Positions 50,952-60,010 of a stretch of 64,000 nucleotides of DNA are shown here, one piece after another. A program made the position numbers and the translations under genes. This DNA comes from an uncultured Acidobacteriaceae bacterium. Its GTDB lineage: Bacteria; Acidobacteriota; Terriglobia; Terriglobales; Acidobacteriaceae. The stretch is taken from the NCBI GenBank assembly GCA_937879855.1, contig CALFMO010000011.1, positions 1 through 64,000 on the forward strand, in the 5' to 3' direction. The notes beneath the pieces are model-generated. The model did no database searches. It was given only the letters and a program-made list of their open reading frames with translations, and was not told the DNA's origin. Position 1 is the stretch's first letter. Each line of letters opens with the position of its first letter.

Positions 50952-52613
50952 ATGAACCGCACACTGAAAATTATTGGCATTGTGGTGGTCGTGCTCATCC
51001 TCATCGTCATCGCCATTCCGTTCTTCATTGACGCCAACGCGTTCCGCCCGAGACTCGAGTCGGAATTGACGGAGGTGCTGGGCCGGCAGGTCAAGGTCGG
51101 GAATCTTTCTCTCTCGCTGCTGTCCGGCAGCGTTGGTGCCGACGACATCTCCATTAACGATGACCCTCAATTCAGCAAAACCCCGTTTGTGCAGGCCAAG
51201 TCGCTCAAGGTGGGCGTGGAACTGATTCCACTGGTTTTCTCCAAAACCCTGAACATTACCAACCTGACCCTGAACCAGCCCGAGATCAGCCTGGTGAAAG
51301 CGGAGAACAGCGACAAGTGGAATTTCTCCAGCCTGGGCGGAAATAACAAATCGAAGCCCGCGACCGAAGCTCCCGCTCCAGCACAGAATCCAAAAACTGG
51401 AGCCGCAACCAGTAACCCGAGTTCCGAGCCCGCGGCCTCAACTCCCTCCGCCAATCCGAACGTGACGATAGCGAAGCTGAACGTCAATGATGGGCGTCTT
51501 ACTGTTACGCGCCTCGGAACGTCCGACAAGCCCCGCGTTTACGACAAAGTAAATATCACCATATCGGACTTCTCCTTCAACTCGTCGTTTCCCTTCTCTG
51601 TAACGGGTCGGCTTCCCGGCGACGGAACCTTGAAACTCGATGGCAAGGCCGGCCCGATCGACGCCAGCGACGCGGCCAAGACTCCGCTCGAGGCCAAGGT
51701 GAATGTGCAGAAAATGAACTTGGCAGAGTCCGGCTTCATCGATCCCGCTGCCGGAATCGCTGGCATCGCAGATTTCGACGGCACGGTCGTCTCCGATGGC
51801 CATGTAGCGAAAACCACGGGCACCCTTAAAGCCACCAATTTGCAGGTCGTGAAGAAGGGATCGCCTGCCGGCAAACCAGTGCAGGTTACCTACACTGTGA
51901 ACTATGACCTCGCGCGGGAAGCGGGCACAATCGAGCGGTGCGAAATCGCCATGGGCAAGGCCGTCTCGCACCTGACCGGCACTTATGACGCCCACGGGAA
52001 GATTACTGTCGTCAACCTGAAACTCAACGGGCAGGGCATGCCAGTGGACGATCTCGAAGCCATGCTCCCGGCCTTGGGGGTGGTATTGCCACCGAAGTCG
52101 CAACTTAAAGGCGGCAATCTCAATACCGAGATGACGATCGTTGGTCCGGTCGATAAACTAGTCACCGCGGGCAACGTCAAAATGCAAAATGCCACGCTCG
52201 CCAACTTCAACCTGGGATCGAAGCTCGCCGCCATTTCCGCGCTCGCGGGCAAGAGCAACGCCACTGGCAACGACACCACCATACAGAACCTGAGTTCCAA
52301 TTTTCGTGTCGCTCCCGATGGCACTCGCGCCGACAATATCAATCTCACCGTGCCCTCGATCGGTGTGGTCACCGGCGCCGGCGTAGTGAGTCCGTCCAAC
52401 GAACTCGCATTCAAATTGAATGCCAATGTTGCGGGGATGGGCGCGGTTCCCATCGCGGTCTCCGGAACCACTTCCGATCCAAAGTTCATGCCCGACGTGA
52501 AAGGACTTGCTACCGGCCTCCTCAACAATGCCCTCAAAGGCCAAGGCGCCAACGGACAGCAAAATCCAGTCAACACCGTCATGGGACTTTTCAACAAGAA
52601 AAAGCCGCAGTAA
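50952..52613 (+). CDS. AsmA-family protein
   Basis: 553 residues. An N-terminal membrane helix (IIGIVVVVLILIVIAIPFFI, 7-26) is followed by the AsmA start ANAFRPRLESELTEVLGRQV and repeated beta-rich bridge-like sequence through to the C-terminus (LKLNGQGMPVDDLEAMLP, LKGGNLNTEMTIVGPVDKLV). A low-complexity Ala/Pro/Ser linker lies at about 130-175. AsmA-like proteins belong to the bridge-type lipid-transfer family spanning the periplasm. The ribosome site AGGAGG precedes ATG 50952. Confidence 0.9.
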   Translation: MNRTLKIIGIVVVVLILIVIAIPFFIDANAFRPRLESELTEVLGRQVKVGNLSLSLLSGSVGADDISINDDPQFSKTPFVQAKSLKVGVELIPLVFSKTLNITNLTLNQPEISLVKAENSDKWNFSSLGGNNKSKPATEAPAPAQNPKTGAATSNPSSEPAASTPSANPNVTIAKLNVNDGRLTVTRLGTSDKPRVYDKVNITISDFSFNSSFPFSVTGRLPGDGTLKLDGKAGPIDASDAAKTPLEAKVNVQKMNLAESGFIDPAAGIAGIADFDGTVVSDGHVAKTTGTLKATNLQVVKKGSPAGKPVQVTYTVNYDLAREAGTIERCEIAMGKAVSHLTGTYDAHGKITVVNLKLNGQGMPVDDLEAMLPALGVVLPPKSQLKGGNLNTEMTIVGPVDKLVTAGNVKMQNATLANFNLGSKLAAISALAGKSNATGNDTTIQNLSSNFRVAPDGTRADNINLTVPSIGVVTGAGVVSPSNELAFKLNANVAGMGAVPIAVSGTTSDPKFMPDVKGLATGLLNNALKGQGANGQQNPVNTVMGLFNKKKPQ

Positions 52614-52642
52614 AGAGATCTCAAACGCTTTCACCAAAAGCC

Positions 52643-52674
52643 AAGGCCAAGCCGTCACGCGGCTTGGCCTTTTA
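52643..52674 (+). terminator. Rho-independent terminator after the AsmA gene
   Basis: A perfect 12-bp stem AAGGCCAAGCCG with CGGCTTGGCCTT and loop TCACG, followed by TTTA. A second perfect palindrome, TTAGCACGTGCTAA (52672-52685), overlaps its end. Confidence 0.85.
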
Positions 52675-52686
52675 GCACGTGCTAAA

Positions 52687-52746
52687 TTTTCTGCGGGACC
52701 TCCGCGATCTTTTTCCGCGTTCTCAGCGGTCAAGAGCTTTTTCAAA
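52687..52746. repeat. Dispersed CTCCGCGATCTCAGCG-type repeat, copy 4
   Basis: GCGGGACCTCCGCGATC, TTCTCAGCGGTCAAGAGC and TTTTTC; same family as copies at 10521, 43183, 45341 and 63021. Confidence 0.75.
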
Positions 52747-52777
52747 ACTGCACGGCAGTGACCGCGTTTTCAGGACA

Positions 52778-52806
52778 TTTACTATAACGAACAACCGTTT
52801 TATTAT
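52778..52806 (+). promoter_or_regulatory. Promoter of the XRE regulator, probably leaderless
   Basis: TTTACT (52778-52783), 17 bases, then TATTAT (52801-52806), a good -10, ending six bases before ATG 52813. The transcript would therefore begin at or next to the start codon, and no Shine-Dalgarno sequence is present. Confidence 0.55.
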
Positions 52807-52812
52807 TAAGAA

Positions 52813-53409
52813 ATGCCCTCCGGCCTTACCGACACCATCTCCCAAGGTCTCGGACGCTATTCCATTGGTGAAAAACTCCGCACCCTTCGCCTTCGCAAGA
52901 GCATGGGACTAGTGGAACTGGGCAAGCACACTGGACTTTCCGCAGCACTGCTCTCGAAGCTGGAAAGGGGAAAGTTGTTTCCCACTCTGCCCACACTCTT
53001 GCGCATCGCCATGGTTTTTGGCGTGGGGCTCGACCACTTCTTCACTGACGAACGCAAGCGCCGGGTCGTAGGCATAGTCCGCCGTGAAGAGCGCGTGCGC
53101 TTCCCTGAGCGGCCTGGCACGCAGGAGGTCCAATACTACTTTGAATGCCTGGATTACCGCGCCACCGACCGCAAGTTGAGTGCTTTCCTGGCAGATTTTC
53201 AGGATGTTCCGCCGGAGAAGCTCAAGCCTCATCAGCATGCCGGCGTGGAATTTCTCTATGTCTTAAAGGGTTCGTTGATCCTCAAAATCGCCAGCGAGGA
53301 ATTCCTGCTCGAGCCTGAGGACGCGATCTATTTCGACTCAGCGGTGCCCCACAGCTATCGTCGGCGCGGTTCCAAACCCTGCACCGGGGTCATCGTGACC
53401 GTCCCTTAG
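52813..53409 (+). CDS. XRE-family regulator with C-terminal cupin
   Basis: 198 residues. An XRE helix-turn-helix (about 17-72; LRTLRLRKSMGLVELGKHTG, ALLSKLERGKLFPTLPTLLR) is joined to a cupin sensor domain (about 125-195; HQHAGVEFLYVLKGSLILKI, PEDAIYFDSAVPHSYR). This architecture represses or activates small-molecule catabolism genes; the effector is unknown. It stands alone, with neither neighbour obviously a target. Confidence 0.92.
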   Translation: MPSGLTDTISQGLGRYSIGEKLRTLRLRKSMGLVELGKHTGLSAALLSKLERGKLFPTLPTLLRIAMVFGVGLDHFFTDERKRRVVGIVRREERVRFPERPGTQEVQYYFECLDYRATDRKLSAFLADFQDVPPEKLKPHQHAGVEFLYVLKGSLILKIASEEFLLEPEDAIYFDSAVPHSYRRRGSKPCTGVIVTVP

Positions 53410-53650
53410 AGCAACGCTTTTCCCGGCAATTACCCGTTGCGCTAAATCGTTCAGACGCTCGAAATGGCCCTCGAATTGCGGCCTGCTGTGCGTTGACAAG
53501 GCCTGTTCGCCAATTCATACTTTCGTCTAAGCTCCCTAAACACGCCGCTTTGTTGACTCAAGGGAGCGGCCGCCGTTTTAGGATGGTTCGTCCTCAGGCC
53601 GAGCTTATTCTCTCCTATCAGTGTTGTGAGTGTTTGCAAGGAGGATTTCA

Positions 53651-56437
53651 GTGTCCAGGTCCGTCCCAGGAATATTCGTGCCCTCAGTTTGCGTCATTGC
53701 CATCGCGGGGTTAGCCGCCCTCGGCATCGCAACCGGCAAAGGCTGGCACAGCCAAACTGCGGCCGACCACGCCACCCCCGTGCAGGTTGCGTCCAACGCG
53801 CAGCAGAGTGCGCGGGTCCTGGCAAGCATGGGAACTCTACCTCTCGCCTTCGAAGCAAACCAGGGCCAGACGGATCGTCAGGTCAAGTACATGGCGCGGG
53901 GCAACGGCTACACGGTATTCCTCACCGCCAACGACGCCGTCTTCGCATTGCATTCCAACTCGCAGTCCCTGTCACGATTTGTCCAACACACACCAAACCA
54001 AGAAGTCCGCACAAACGATCGCACCGCTGCCATTCACATGCATCTCGTAGGTGGTAATTCGGACGCTCACCTCACCGCCAGTGGCCCACTGCCCAGCCGC
54101 AGCAATTACTTCATCGGCAACGATCGCAGCCGGTGGCATACCAACGTGCCGCAATATGCGCGCGTCTCCTACCGCGAGGCCTATCCCGGCGTGAGCCTGG
54201 CTTACTACGGCGTGCAGAAGCAACTGGAATTTGATTTCATCGTCGCTACCGGGGCCGACCCCGCTCCCATCCGTCTTGGCATCACTGGCGCCGACCGCAT
54301 CGCGACCGATGATGCAGGGAATCTGATACTCGCTTCCTCTGCAGGAAATGTGTTCCTGCACAAGCCCGTCGCCTACCAGCAGAAAGAGGGAGCACGCCAG
54401 CCCGTCGATGCCCGATTCGTTCTGCAGGCGCACAATCAAGTGAGCTTCACGCTGGGTAACTACGATCACAGCCGCGAACTCGTAATCGATCCGTCGGTAA
54501 GCTATGCCACTTATTTAGGCGGCACGGCCGAAGACGACGGCAACGCAATCGCGGTTGATGCCAACGGCAACGCCTGGGTCACTGGGCAAACCAAGTCCAC
54601 AGACTTTCCCCCGAAGAGTCCTCTCTACGCAACCAACGGTGGCGGCTTCGATGTATTCGTTACCAAATTCTCTTCAACCGGCTCCCTACTTTTCTCGACG
54701 TATATCGGCGGTGGCAGCGACGACAGCGGTAATGCGATTGCGATCGATGCTTCCGGCAACGCCTTCGTGGCAGGCGGCACGAAATCTGTCAACTTCCCGA
54801 CCAAAGGCGCGTACCAGGGCGCTTTGAAGGGAGGCACCAATGCGTTCGTGCTGGAGGTTAATTCGACCGGCTCGACGTTGGTCTACAGTACCTACCTTGG
54901 CGGAACGGGAATCGATGTGGCCAGCGGACTTGCTCTGGATAAAAACGGAAACGCCTACGTGGCGGGTTCAACTACTTCCATGGACTTCCCCCAGAAAAAT
55001 CCACTGCCGAACGAGACTGCAGGCGGATTCGTTACTGAACTGAACTCGTCAGGAAATGCGTTGGTCTATTCCACCTACCTCGGCGCGGGCGGAAACGACA
55101 TTGCCTCGGCAGTGGCTGTCGACGGCTCCGGCAACGCCTACGTCACCGGCGCCACCAGGAGCTCTTCATTCGTAACGACAACAGGCGTGGTTCAGCCCAA
55201 GTGCGGCACCGATGGAACTTGCAATGGCGGCTTGTACGACGCGTTCGTGACGGTGATCAAACCGCTCACCGCCGGCTTGGTATATTCCACATTCCTCGGT
55301 GGTGAATCGAGAGATGAAGGTCTTGGCATTGCTGTCGACAGTGTGGGGGATGCATATATAACCGGCGTTACTTCCTCCACTCAATTCCCGCTGGGTGTCG
55401 CTCGCCTCTTCCCCACCTTAAAGGGCTCTTCGGACGCATTTGTATCTGAGTTAAACCCCACGGGAACGCAGCTTCTCAATTCCACGTACCTCGGTGGAAG
55501 CGGCAGCGAATTCGGTCTCGCCATCGCGGTCGACAAGAATCAGAATGCTTACGTAACCGGAGTCACAGGATCTACCGACTTTCCCACCGCCAATCCAACC
55601 CAAAAAAGCAACGCTGGACAAAATGACGCCTTCGTGACGGAGTTCGGTTCAGGCGGTTCCTCGCTCTTGTTCTCGACTTACCTAGGCGGATCTCAAAACG
55701 AGAACACTTCTACATCAAGCGGTGGGGGGTCGCTCGCCAGTATCGCCGTCGACAGCGCCGGCGCCAACATCTATGTAACCGGGAGTACAGCCTCGAGCAC
55801 GCCCTTGCCTTTCCCAACGACGAGCGGTGCGTTTCAAGCGTCTCTTGGAGGCGGTGCGAGCGACGCCTTCGTCGTCAAATATTTAGCAGTCACACCCTTC
55901 ACAATCGCGAACGGAGCGCTCAACCCAACTTCCGGACATGCCGGCGCTTCAGCCAGCGCCACCATCACCGTGACCTCGCAAAACGGCTTCGCTGGATCCG
56001 TCGCTCTCGCCTGCAGTGTCGCACCCGCAGTTGCCAAGGGACCAACTTGCTCATTCAGCAACGCGTCAGTAACGCTAGCTGCTAACGGCAGCGCGACCTC
56101 AACGCTCAATCTGGCGACGGTGACAGCCAGCGCTCGGGTCGATCGACCGTCGACTCGCCGATCTTTGGGAATCTTGTATGCGACAATTCTGCCGCTCGGA
56201 ATCACGCTGCTGGGCGCTGGCTTCGGATCCTTCGGATCAGGCCGCAGAAAGTTGTTCGGCTTTCTCACGCTCGGACTATTAATCGCTTCTTTGCTTTTGC
56301 TACCAGCCTGCGGAAGCAGTAGTGGCAGCGGAGGGAGCGGCGGCACGCCCACCGGCACGTACTCCATTACTGTAACGGGCACCAGCGGGTCAGCCATCGT
56401 CACCGGCTCTCCAGCACTCTCCTTCACCGTCAACTGA
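53651..56437 (+). CDS. Large secreted SBBP-repeat beta-propeller protein with C-terminal two-helix module
   Basis: 928 residues from GTG 53651, which has AGGAGG six bases upstream (open frame to 53630). A signal peptide (FVPSVCVIAIAGLAALGIA) precedes a domain starting LPLAFEANQGQTDRQVKY, then seven SBBP repeats (about 286-720; for example YSTYLGGTGIDVASGLALDK with GNAYVAGSTTS). An Ig-like module follows (NGFAGSVALACSV). The last about 100 residues are two membrane helices around a basic GSGRRKLFG loop, an internal lipobox-like LLLLPACG, a Ser/Gly linker and TPTGTYSITVTG. The helix-lipobox end recurs in the next gene. Confidence 0.9.
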   Translation: MSRSVPGIFVPSVCVIAIAGLAALGIATGKGWHSQTAADHATPVQVASNAQQSARVLASMGTLPLAFEANQGQTDRQVKYMARGNGYTVFLTANDAVFALHSNSQSLSRFVQHTPNQEVRTNDRTAAIHMHLVGGNSDAHLTASGPLPSRSNYFIGNDRSRWHTNVPQYARVSYREAYPGVSLAYYGVQKQLEFDFIVATGADPAPIRLGITGADRIATDDAGNLILASSAGNVFLHKPVAYQQKEGARQPVDARFVLQAHNQVSFTLGNYDHSRELVIDPSVSYATYLGGTAEDDGNAIAVDANGNAWVTGQTKSTDFPPKSPLYATNGGGFDVFVTKFSSTGSLLFSTYIGGGSDDSGNAIAIDASGNAFVAGGTKSVNFPTKGAYQGALKGGTNAFVLEVNSTGSTLVYSTYLGGTGIDVASGLALDKNGNAYVAGSTTSMDFPQKNPLPNETAGGFVTELNSSGNALVYSTYLGAGGNDIASAVAVDGSGNAYVTGATRSSSFVTTTGVVQPKCGTDGTCNGGLYDAFVTVIKPLTAGLVYSTFLGGESRDEGLGIAVDSVGDAYITGVTSSTQFPLGVARLFPTLKGSSDAFVSELNPTGTQLLNSTYLGGSGSEFGLAIAVDKNQNAYVTGVTGSTDFPTANPTQKSNAGQNDAFVTEFGSGGSSLLFSTYLGGSQNENTSTSSGGGSLASIAVDSAGANIYVTGSTASSTPLPFPTTSGAFQASLGGGASDAFVVKYLAVTPFTIANGALNPTSGHAGASASATITVTSQNGFAGSVALACSVAPAVAKGPTCSFSNASVTLAANGSATSTLNLATVTASARVDRPSTRRSLGILYATILPLGITLLGAGFGSFGSGRRKLFGFLTLGLLIASLLLLPACGSSSGSGGSGGTPTGTYSITVTGTSGSAIVTGSPALSFTVN

Positions 56438-56444
56438 CCATGTA

Positions 56445-56508
56445 GCCACAGCCGCCTCGGCTGTGGCCAAGAGACTCACGCCTGTGTGGAGACAGCCGCC
56501 CTCGGCTG
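56445..56508. repeat. Hairpin repeats after the SBBP gene
   Basis: GCCACAGCCG-CCT-CGGCTGTGGC (56445-56467) is a perfect 10-bp stem eight bases after the stop codon, followed by CAGCCG-CCCT-CGGCTG (56493-56508). Likely transcript end signals or dispersed repeats; similar arms lie at 20258-20279 and 50446-50478. Confidence 0.8.
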
Positions 56509-56693
56509 CCCCTCCCTTTCCCTCGCCGCATTCCACGACTCGCCCCGGCAAATGGTAGTATGGATGATTCCGCGGCAATGTTCCGGTCAACTGTCAGTGA
56601 ATCCTCGGCGCTAGCATATTGCGGGGATTCGTGAAAATTGAGGGCGGGCAGCCTTTGGGTTGCCCTGTGAATCGAAGCTACTTGAACCTGCTC

Positions 56694-57770
56694 ATGTTGA
56701 ATTCCGATCCGTCGAAATCCAGATTGTCAACATCAAGCTTGTCAAAGGTGAAAGTTCGCGCCCGGCACGCCTTGCTATCCATCCTGTGCCTGGCGGCGGT
56801 GCTGTGCACAATGGCTTCCTCCGCCTCTGCTCAAGCGGACTTCACTCTGCAGGCGTCTCCGTTCTCCCCTGGTGCAGTTGCTCCCGGTGGCACCTCCTCT
56901 TCCAACGTCACCGTCGGCGTCGTCAATGGTTTCACCGGCACAGTCGACCTCACCTGCAACGTCTCATCCACGCAGACCACCACCTCGCCTCCCACTTGTG
57001 CGGTGAGCCCGAAAACCGCTACGCCTCCGGCGAATGCGGCCGTTACCATCACCACCACGGCTCAAACTACGACGGTGAGTTACACCATCACCATCACCGG
57101 AACTGCGACTGCGGCGCCCACCGATACCCACACCACACCGCCGCAGAACCTGACTGTGCTTGCGGTGACCGCTCAGTTCACAATCACGGTGCAAAATGCC
57201 GTCACACCGAGCAGCGTGCCAGCTGGCAGCGGCAGCCAGGGAATGATTCTCATCAATCCGATCAACGGATACGTGAACCCGGGCTATCCGCAGCAGGGAG
57301 TGACGTTGTCCTGCGTTTCCATAACTCCGCTGGTGACGAATCCTCCGGTGTGCTCCTTCAACCCTCCGAGCCCGCCGGTGAATGGACTTCCGGTCACTTC
57401 GATCCTTACTATCAGCACATACGGCCCCATCACCACCACAGATGCGGCCCATCATCCCCGAACCTTCTGGGCGTTGTGGCTGCCCCTGCCAATGCTCGCT
57501 CTGGTGGGATTGGGCGCTGCGATAGGAGGAAAACGTTCGCGAAAGGCGTGGGGCCTGCTTGCTCTTTTTATCGTTAGCGGAGCAATTTTCCTGATGCCCG
57601 CGTGCAGCAACATCGCGGTTACGACGATCACGCCGAACGGTGTGACGCCGGCCAATACCTACAGCTTCACGGTCCAGGGCGTTGACGCCGACGGCGTCGT
57701 CTCCAGCAACACTTCCACGACCGGCGCAAATCCGACCGTCACTCTGACCGTAACCAAGCCTTCAAACTGA
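56694..57770 (+). CDS. Secreted Ig-like protein with C-terminal two-helix module
   Basis: 358 residues from ATG 56694; an in-frame TTG start at 56619 would add 25 residues, and neither has a clear ribosome site. A signal peptide (ALLSILCLAAVLCTMASSASAQ) is followed by two Ig-like modules with paired Cys (NGFTGTVDLTCNV and PPTCAVSPKT; NGYVNPGYPQQGVTLSC and PPVCSFNPPS). The C-terminus repeats the layout of the upstream gene: LPLPMLALVGLGAAIG, basic GKRSRKAWG, helix ending in MPACS, then PANTYSFTVQG and a final strand. Probably surface-exposed; function unknown. Confidence 0.85.
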   Translation: MLNSDPSKSRLSTSSLSKVKVRARHALLSILCLAAVLCTMASSASAQADFTLQASPFSPGAVAPGGTSSSNVTVGVVNGFTGTVDLTCNVSSTQTTTSPPTCAVSPKTATPPANAAVTITTTAQTTTVSYTITITGTATAAPTDTHTTPPQNLTVLAVTAQFTITVQNAVTPSSVPAGSGSQGMILINPINGYVNPGYPQQGVTLSCVSITPLVTNPPVCSFNPPSPPVNGLPVTSILTISTYGPITTTDAAHHPRTFWALWLPLPMLALVGLGAAIGGKRSRKAWGLLALFIVSGAIFLMPACSNIAVTTITPNGVTPANTYSFTVQGVDADGVVSSNTSTTGANPTVTLTVTKPSN

Positions 57771-57801
57771 AAGTCGGAAAGTAAGAGCCGGAAGCGGCCT
57801 G

Positions 57802-58212
57802 TTACGACGCTGCCTTCCGCGCCGACCGCTCGATCTCGGCAGCCTGATGCATAAGAATGTCGCGCAGCGACACCAGTCCCTTGAGCTCTTTGCCGTCGAG
57901 GATCGGCAGATGGCGAAACCCAAACTCCCGCATGATGAACAGGCACTCCTCGATGGTTTCGTCGGCCGAAGCCGCACGCGGATTCGCAGTCATCACTTCC
58001 GACACGGCGGTGGTTCCCGGGGTGCGTCCCACCGCCACCACGCGATTCATGATGTCACGCTCCGACAGGATGCCTGCCAGTTGTCCATTGCGCAACACCG
58101 GCAGGGCGCCAATATTGTGCTCCATCATGAAACGCGCGGCATCGAGCACTGTCCGCGTCGCCTCAATGGAATACAGCCTGCGTTCTTTTACGAGATCGCG
58201 AAGAGTGGTCAT
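57802..58212 (-). CDS. CBS-domain protein
   Basis: 136 residues made of two CBS motifs (VLDAARFMMEHNIGALPVLR with GQLAGILSERDIMNRVV, and TIEECLFIMREFGFRHLPIL with GKELKGLVSLRDILMH). CBS pairs bind adenosine nucleotides and sense energy state. No fused output domain, so it may act by protein contact. It converges on the preceding secreted-protein gene with a 31-bp gap. A good start at ATG 58212. Confidence 0.9.
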   Translation of the reverse strand: MTTLRDLVKERRLYSIEATRTVLDAARFMMEHNIGALPVLRNGQLAGILSERDIMNRVVAVGRTPGTTAVSEVMTANPRAASADETIEECLFIMREFGFRHLPILDGKELKGLVSLRDILMHQAAEIERSARKAAS

Positions 58213-58372
58213 TGGTAACTCCTTCGAAAACCGAACCTGCGGAAAGGGCTAGCTGACGGCCAGCCTGTGCGAGTGGGCAATACTTTACCACAGACTCTTC
58301 GCAGAGACGACCAATCTTAGCCGTAGGCGATGAACTTGGAGTTAACAACAAAACGAAAGGAACAAAGCAGAG

Positions 58373-58413
58373 AGCCCCATTTCTCGCGGTCTTCACGAAA
58401 AATGGGGCTTTTT
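58373..58413. terminator. Hairpin terminator downstream of the barrel gene
   Basis: AGCCCCATTT pairs with AAATGGGGCT across a 17-base loop, followed on the plus strand by TTTTTC. It lies 12 bp past the stop of the minus-strand barrel gene (58425), where the T-run is weaker, so it may work in both directions. Confidence 0.7.
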
Positions 58414-58424
58414 CTAGCTAAATA

Positions 58425-59015
58425 CTAGAACCGCAACTGCGGACCAAACGTAACCCGCACATTGTTGTGAGCTCCGCTGTTGAAATAAATGTCGTCACCA
58501 ATTTCCGCGCGCAGCCCAATGGGTCCGATAAAGGCTTCAAGTCCCCCGCCCGGATAAACTGCGAAGTAGGTTGCGCCATTAGTTAAACCGACCGTGTTGA
58601 CGAAGCCCGATTGCGCACTCTGGTTGTTGACGGTGAAGTTGTCGAATCCAACTTTACCCGTAACGAACACCCGGAATGCTCCCGACCCGGTCTGAAATTT
58701 CGGTCCGAAGAATCCGTGGAGAGTTCGGAAATTGGAGTTCACCGTTGCCGTGGTGACGCCGTTCGAGAAAGTGCTGGTGTAGTTCCGTTTAAAGTCGTAC
58801 GCCATCTCAGCTTCCAGTTGCGCATTGGCGTTGAGATTAAAGGCGGCGCGTCCACCCAGCCCGAAGAAGTTTGCGACAGGCGCAGCGTTGTTGTTGAGCC
58901 GAAAGTAATCGGCAAAAACACCGACTTCGACATGGTCCGAGTTCGATTCTTGTGCCATCAACATGGGCACAGCCAGGAACACGGACGCGATTAGAAGACC
59001 GATACAACGTTTCAT
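58425..59015 (-). CDS. Outer-membrane beta-barrel protein
   Basis: 196 residues. Signal peptide (GLLIASVFLAVPMLMAQ, cleavage about 21) then alternating strands: VEVGVFADYFRL, FGLGGRAAFNLNANAQLEAE, FRVFVTGKVGFDNF, ending FGPQLRF with a terminal Phe. The pattern fits an eight-stranded porin-like or OmpA-type barrel. It is not closely similar to the barrel protein at 39078. Function unknown; monocistronic with its own terminator. Confidence 0.82.
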   Translation of the reverse strand: MKRCIGLLIASVFLAVPMLMAQESNSDHVEVGVFADYFRLNNNAAPVANFFGLGGRAAFNLNANAQLEAEMAYDFKRNYTSTFSNGVTTATVNSNFRTLHGFFGPKFQTGSGAFRVFVTGKVGFDNFTVNNQSAQSGFVNTVGLTNGATYFAVYPGGGLEAFIGPIGLRAEIGDDIYFNSGAHNNVRVTFGPQLRF

Positions 59016-59216
59016 CGTTTTACTCCTAGTTGAGTTTGTACCCTCGCAGAGTTCTCCCTCTTCATAAGCGGAGAGCGAGCGGAAGGCAGAGCGGCAGGTA
59101 CTGCTATGGATGCGATTTTCACTTGGCAGGGTTGCGATTCGTTACCGCGGCCACATCCCGTATGCCCCTAGGAAAAACCCTGTAGACGGCGCTCTGGAGC
59201 CGAATCCATGGACAGC

Positions 59217-59252
59217 AAAAACGGCGCGGGATGAAGGCTCCGCGCCGTTTTT
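59217..59252. terminator. Bidirectional hairpin terminator
   Basis: AAAAACGGCGCGG pairs perfectly with CCGCGCCGTTTTT over 13 bp around a ten-base loop; the T-run and A-run make it usable in both directions. It ends the minus-strand gene whose stop is at 59277. Confidence 0.85.
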
Positions 59253-59276
59253 CACACACACTCTCTTAGAGTTTCG

Positions 59277-59717
59277 TTATTGCAAGTGACTCATCCGCGA
59301 AGGCGTGCCGTCCGCCGTGCTGCTCTCAGACCGTGGCGTCATCGACACCACAATGTATTCGCGCTCTTTACTGTCCAGATCTTCCACGCGCAGCAGCATC
59401 TTGTCTTTCTGCAAACGGAATTGCGCCTGCTCGCCCACCGGCAAAAGCACGGGATGCTTCTCATCTCGCGGACGGATTCTATAAATCACTCGTTCGCCCT
59501 GGACCACGTACTCCTGACACAGAACTTCCTGCGTCTTCTTGTGGCCTGAATCAGTGCCTAACATTTCGCCGGCAAGACTCTGGGCATCTTTTTCCGTCAT
59601 GCCGCACTGCACCGAATCCATCTGTAGAATCTTCCCCGTCTGATAGGTCTTGGGATCTTTGGCATATACTACGGACGCCAGCCCCAGCACGACGCACAGC
59701 ACCCACTTAGATTGCAT
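59277..59717 (-). CDS. Small secreted protein of unknown function
   Basis: 146 residues from ATG 59717, which has GGGGGAG just before it (open frame to 59762). The signal peptide MQSKWVLCVVLGLASVVYA is followed by a soluble domain KDPKTYQTGKILQMDSVQ, then a Cys (QCGMTEK) and a second Cys (LCQEYVV), and a charged beta-rich end. I recognise the overall look of a common short Acidobacteriota secreted protein (YQTGK start after the signal), known only as hypothetical. Probably periplasmic. Confidence 0.75.
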   Translation of the reverse strand: MQSKWVLCVVLGLASVVYAKDPKTYQTGKILQMDSVQCGMTEKDAQSLAGEMLGTDSGHKKTQEVLCQEYVVQGERVIYRIRPRDEKHPVLLPVGEQAQFRLQKDKMLLRVEDLDSKEREYIVVSMTPRSESSTADGTPSRMSHLQ

Positions 59718-60010
59718 AGGCTCCCCCAGAAAAATTGTGAACTCCACGAGTGGAGATAACAAACAGTCCCTCGGTTATCCGCATTTTTCTATGGGCCAAA
59801 TAGCAAAAACAGGTCACGACAGTAATAGCCCCGAAGTTACCTCAAGGGTCATGTGAGGTCTGGTTCCTAAATGGAAGGGCAAGCCGAAGGGCTCTCGATC
59901 AGGGATCTCGATCGAGGACGGCTGAACCGGTTGTTCTCCGCGAACTCCACTTGCCTTCCCGATCTTCGCCGTCAAGAGCTTCTCCCAAGGCGCACAGCAA
60001 CTGCAGTCCG

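Noticed and set aside
50485..50955. 156-codon plus-strand frame between LacI and AsmA
   Set aside because: No start signal, low-complexity composition, overlaps the AsmA ribosome site.
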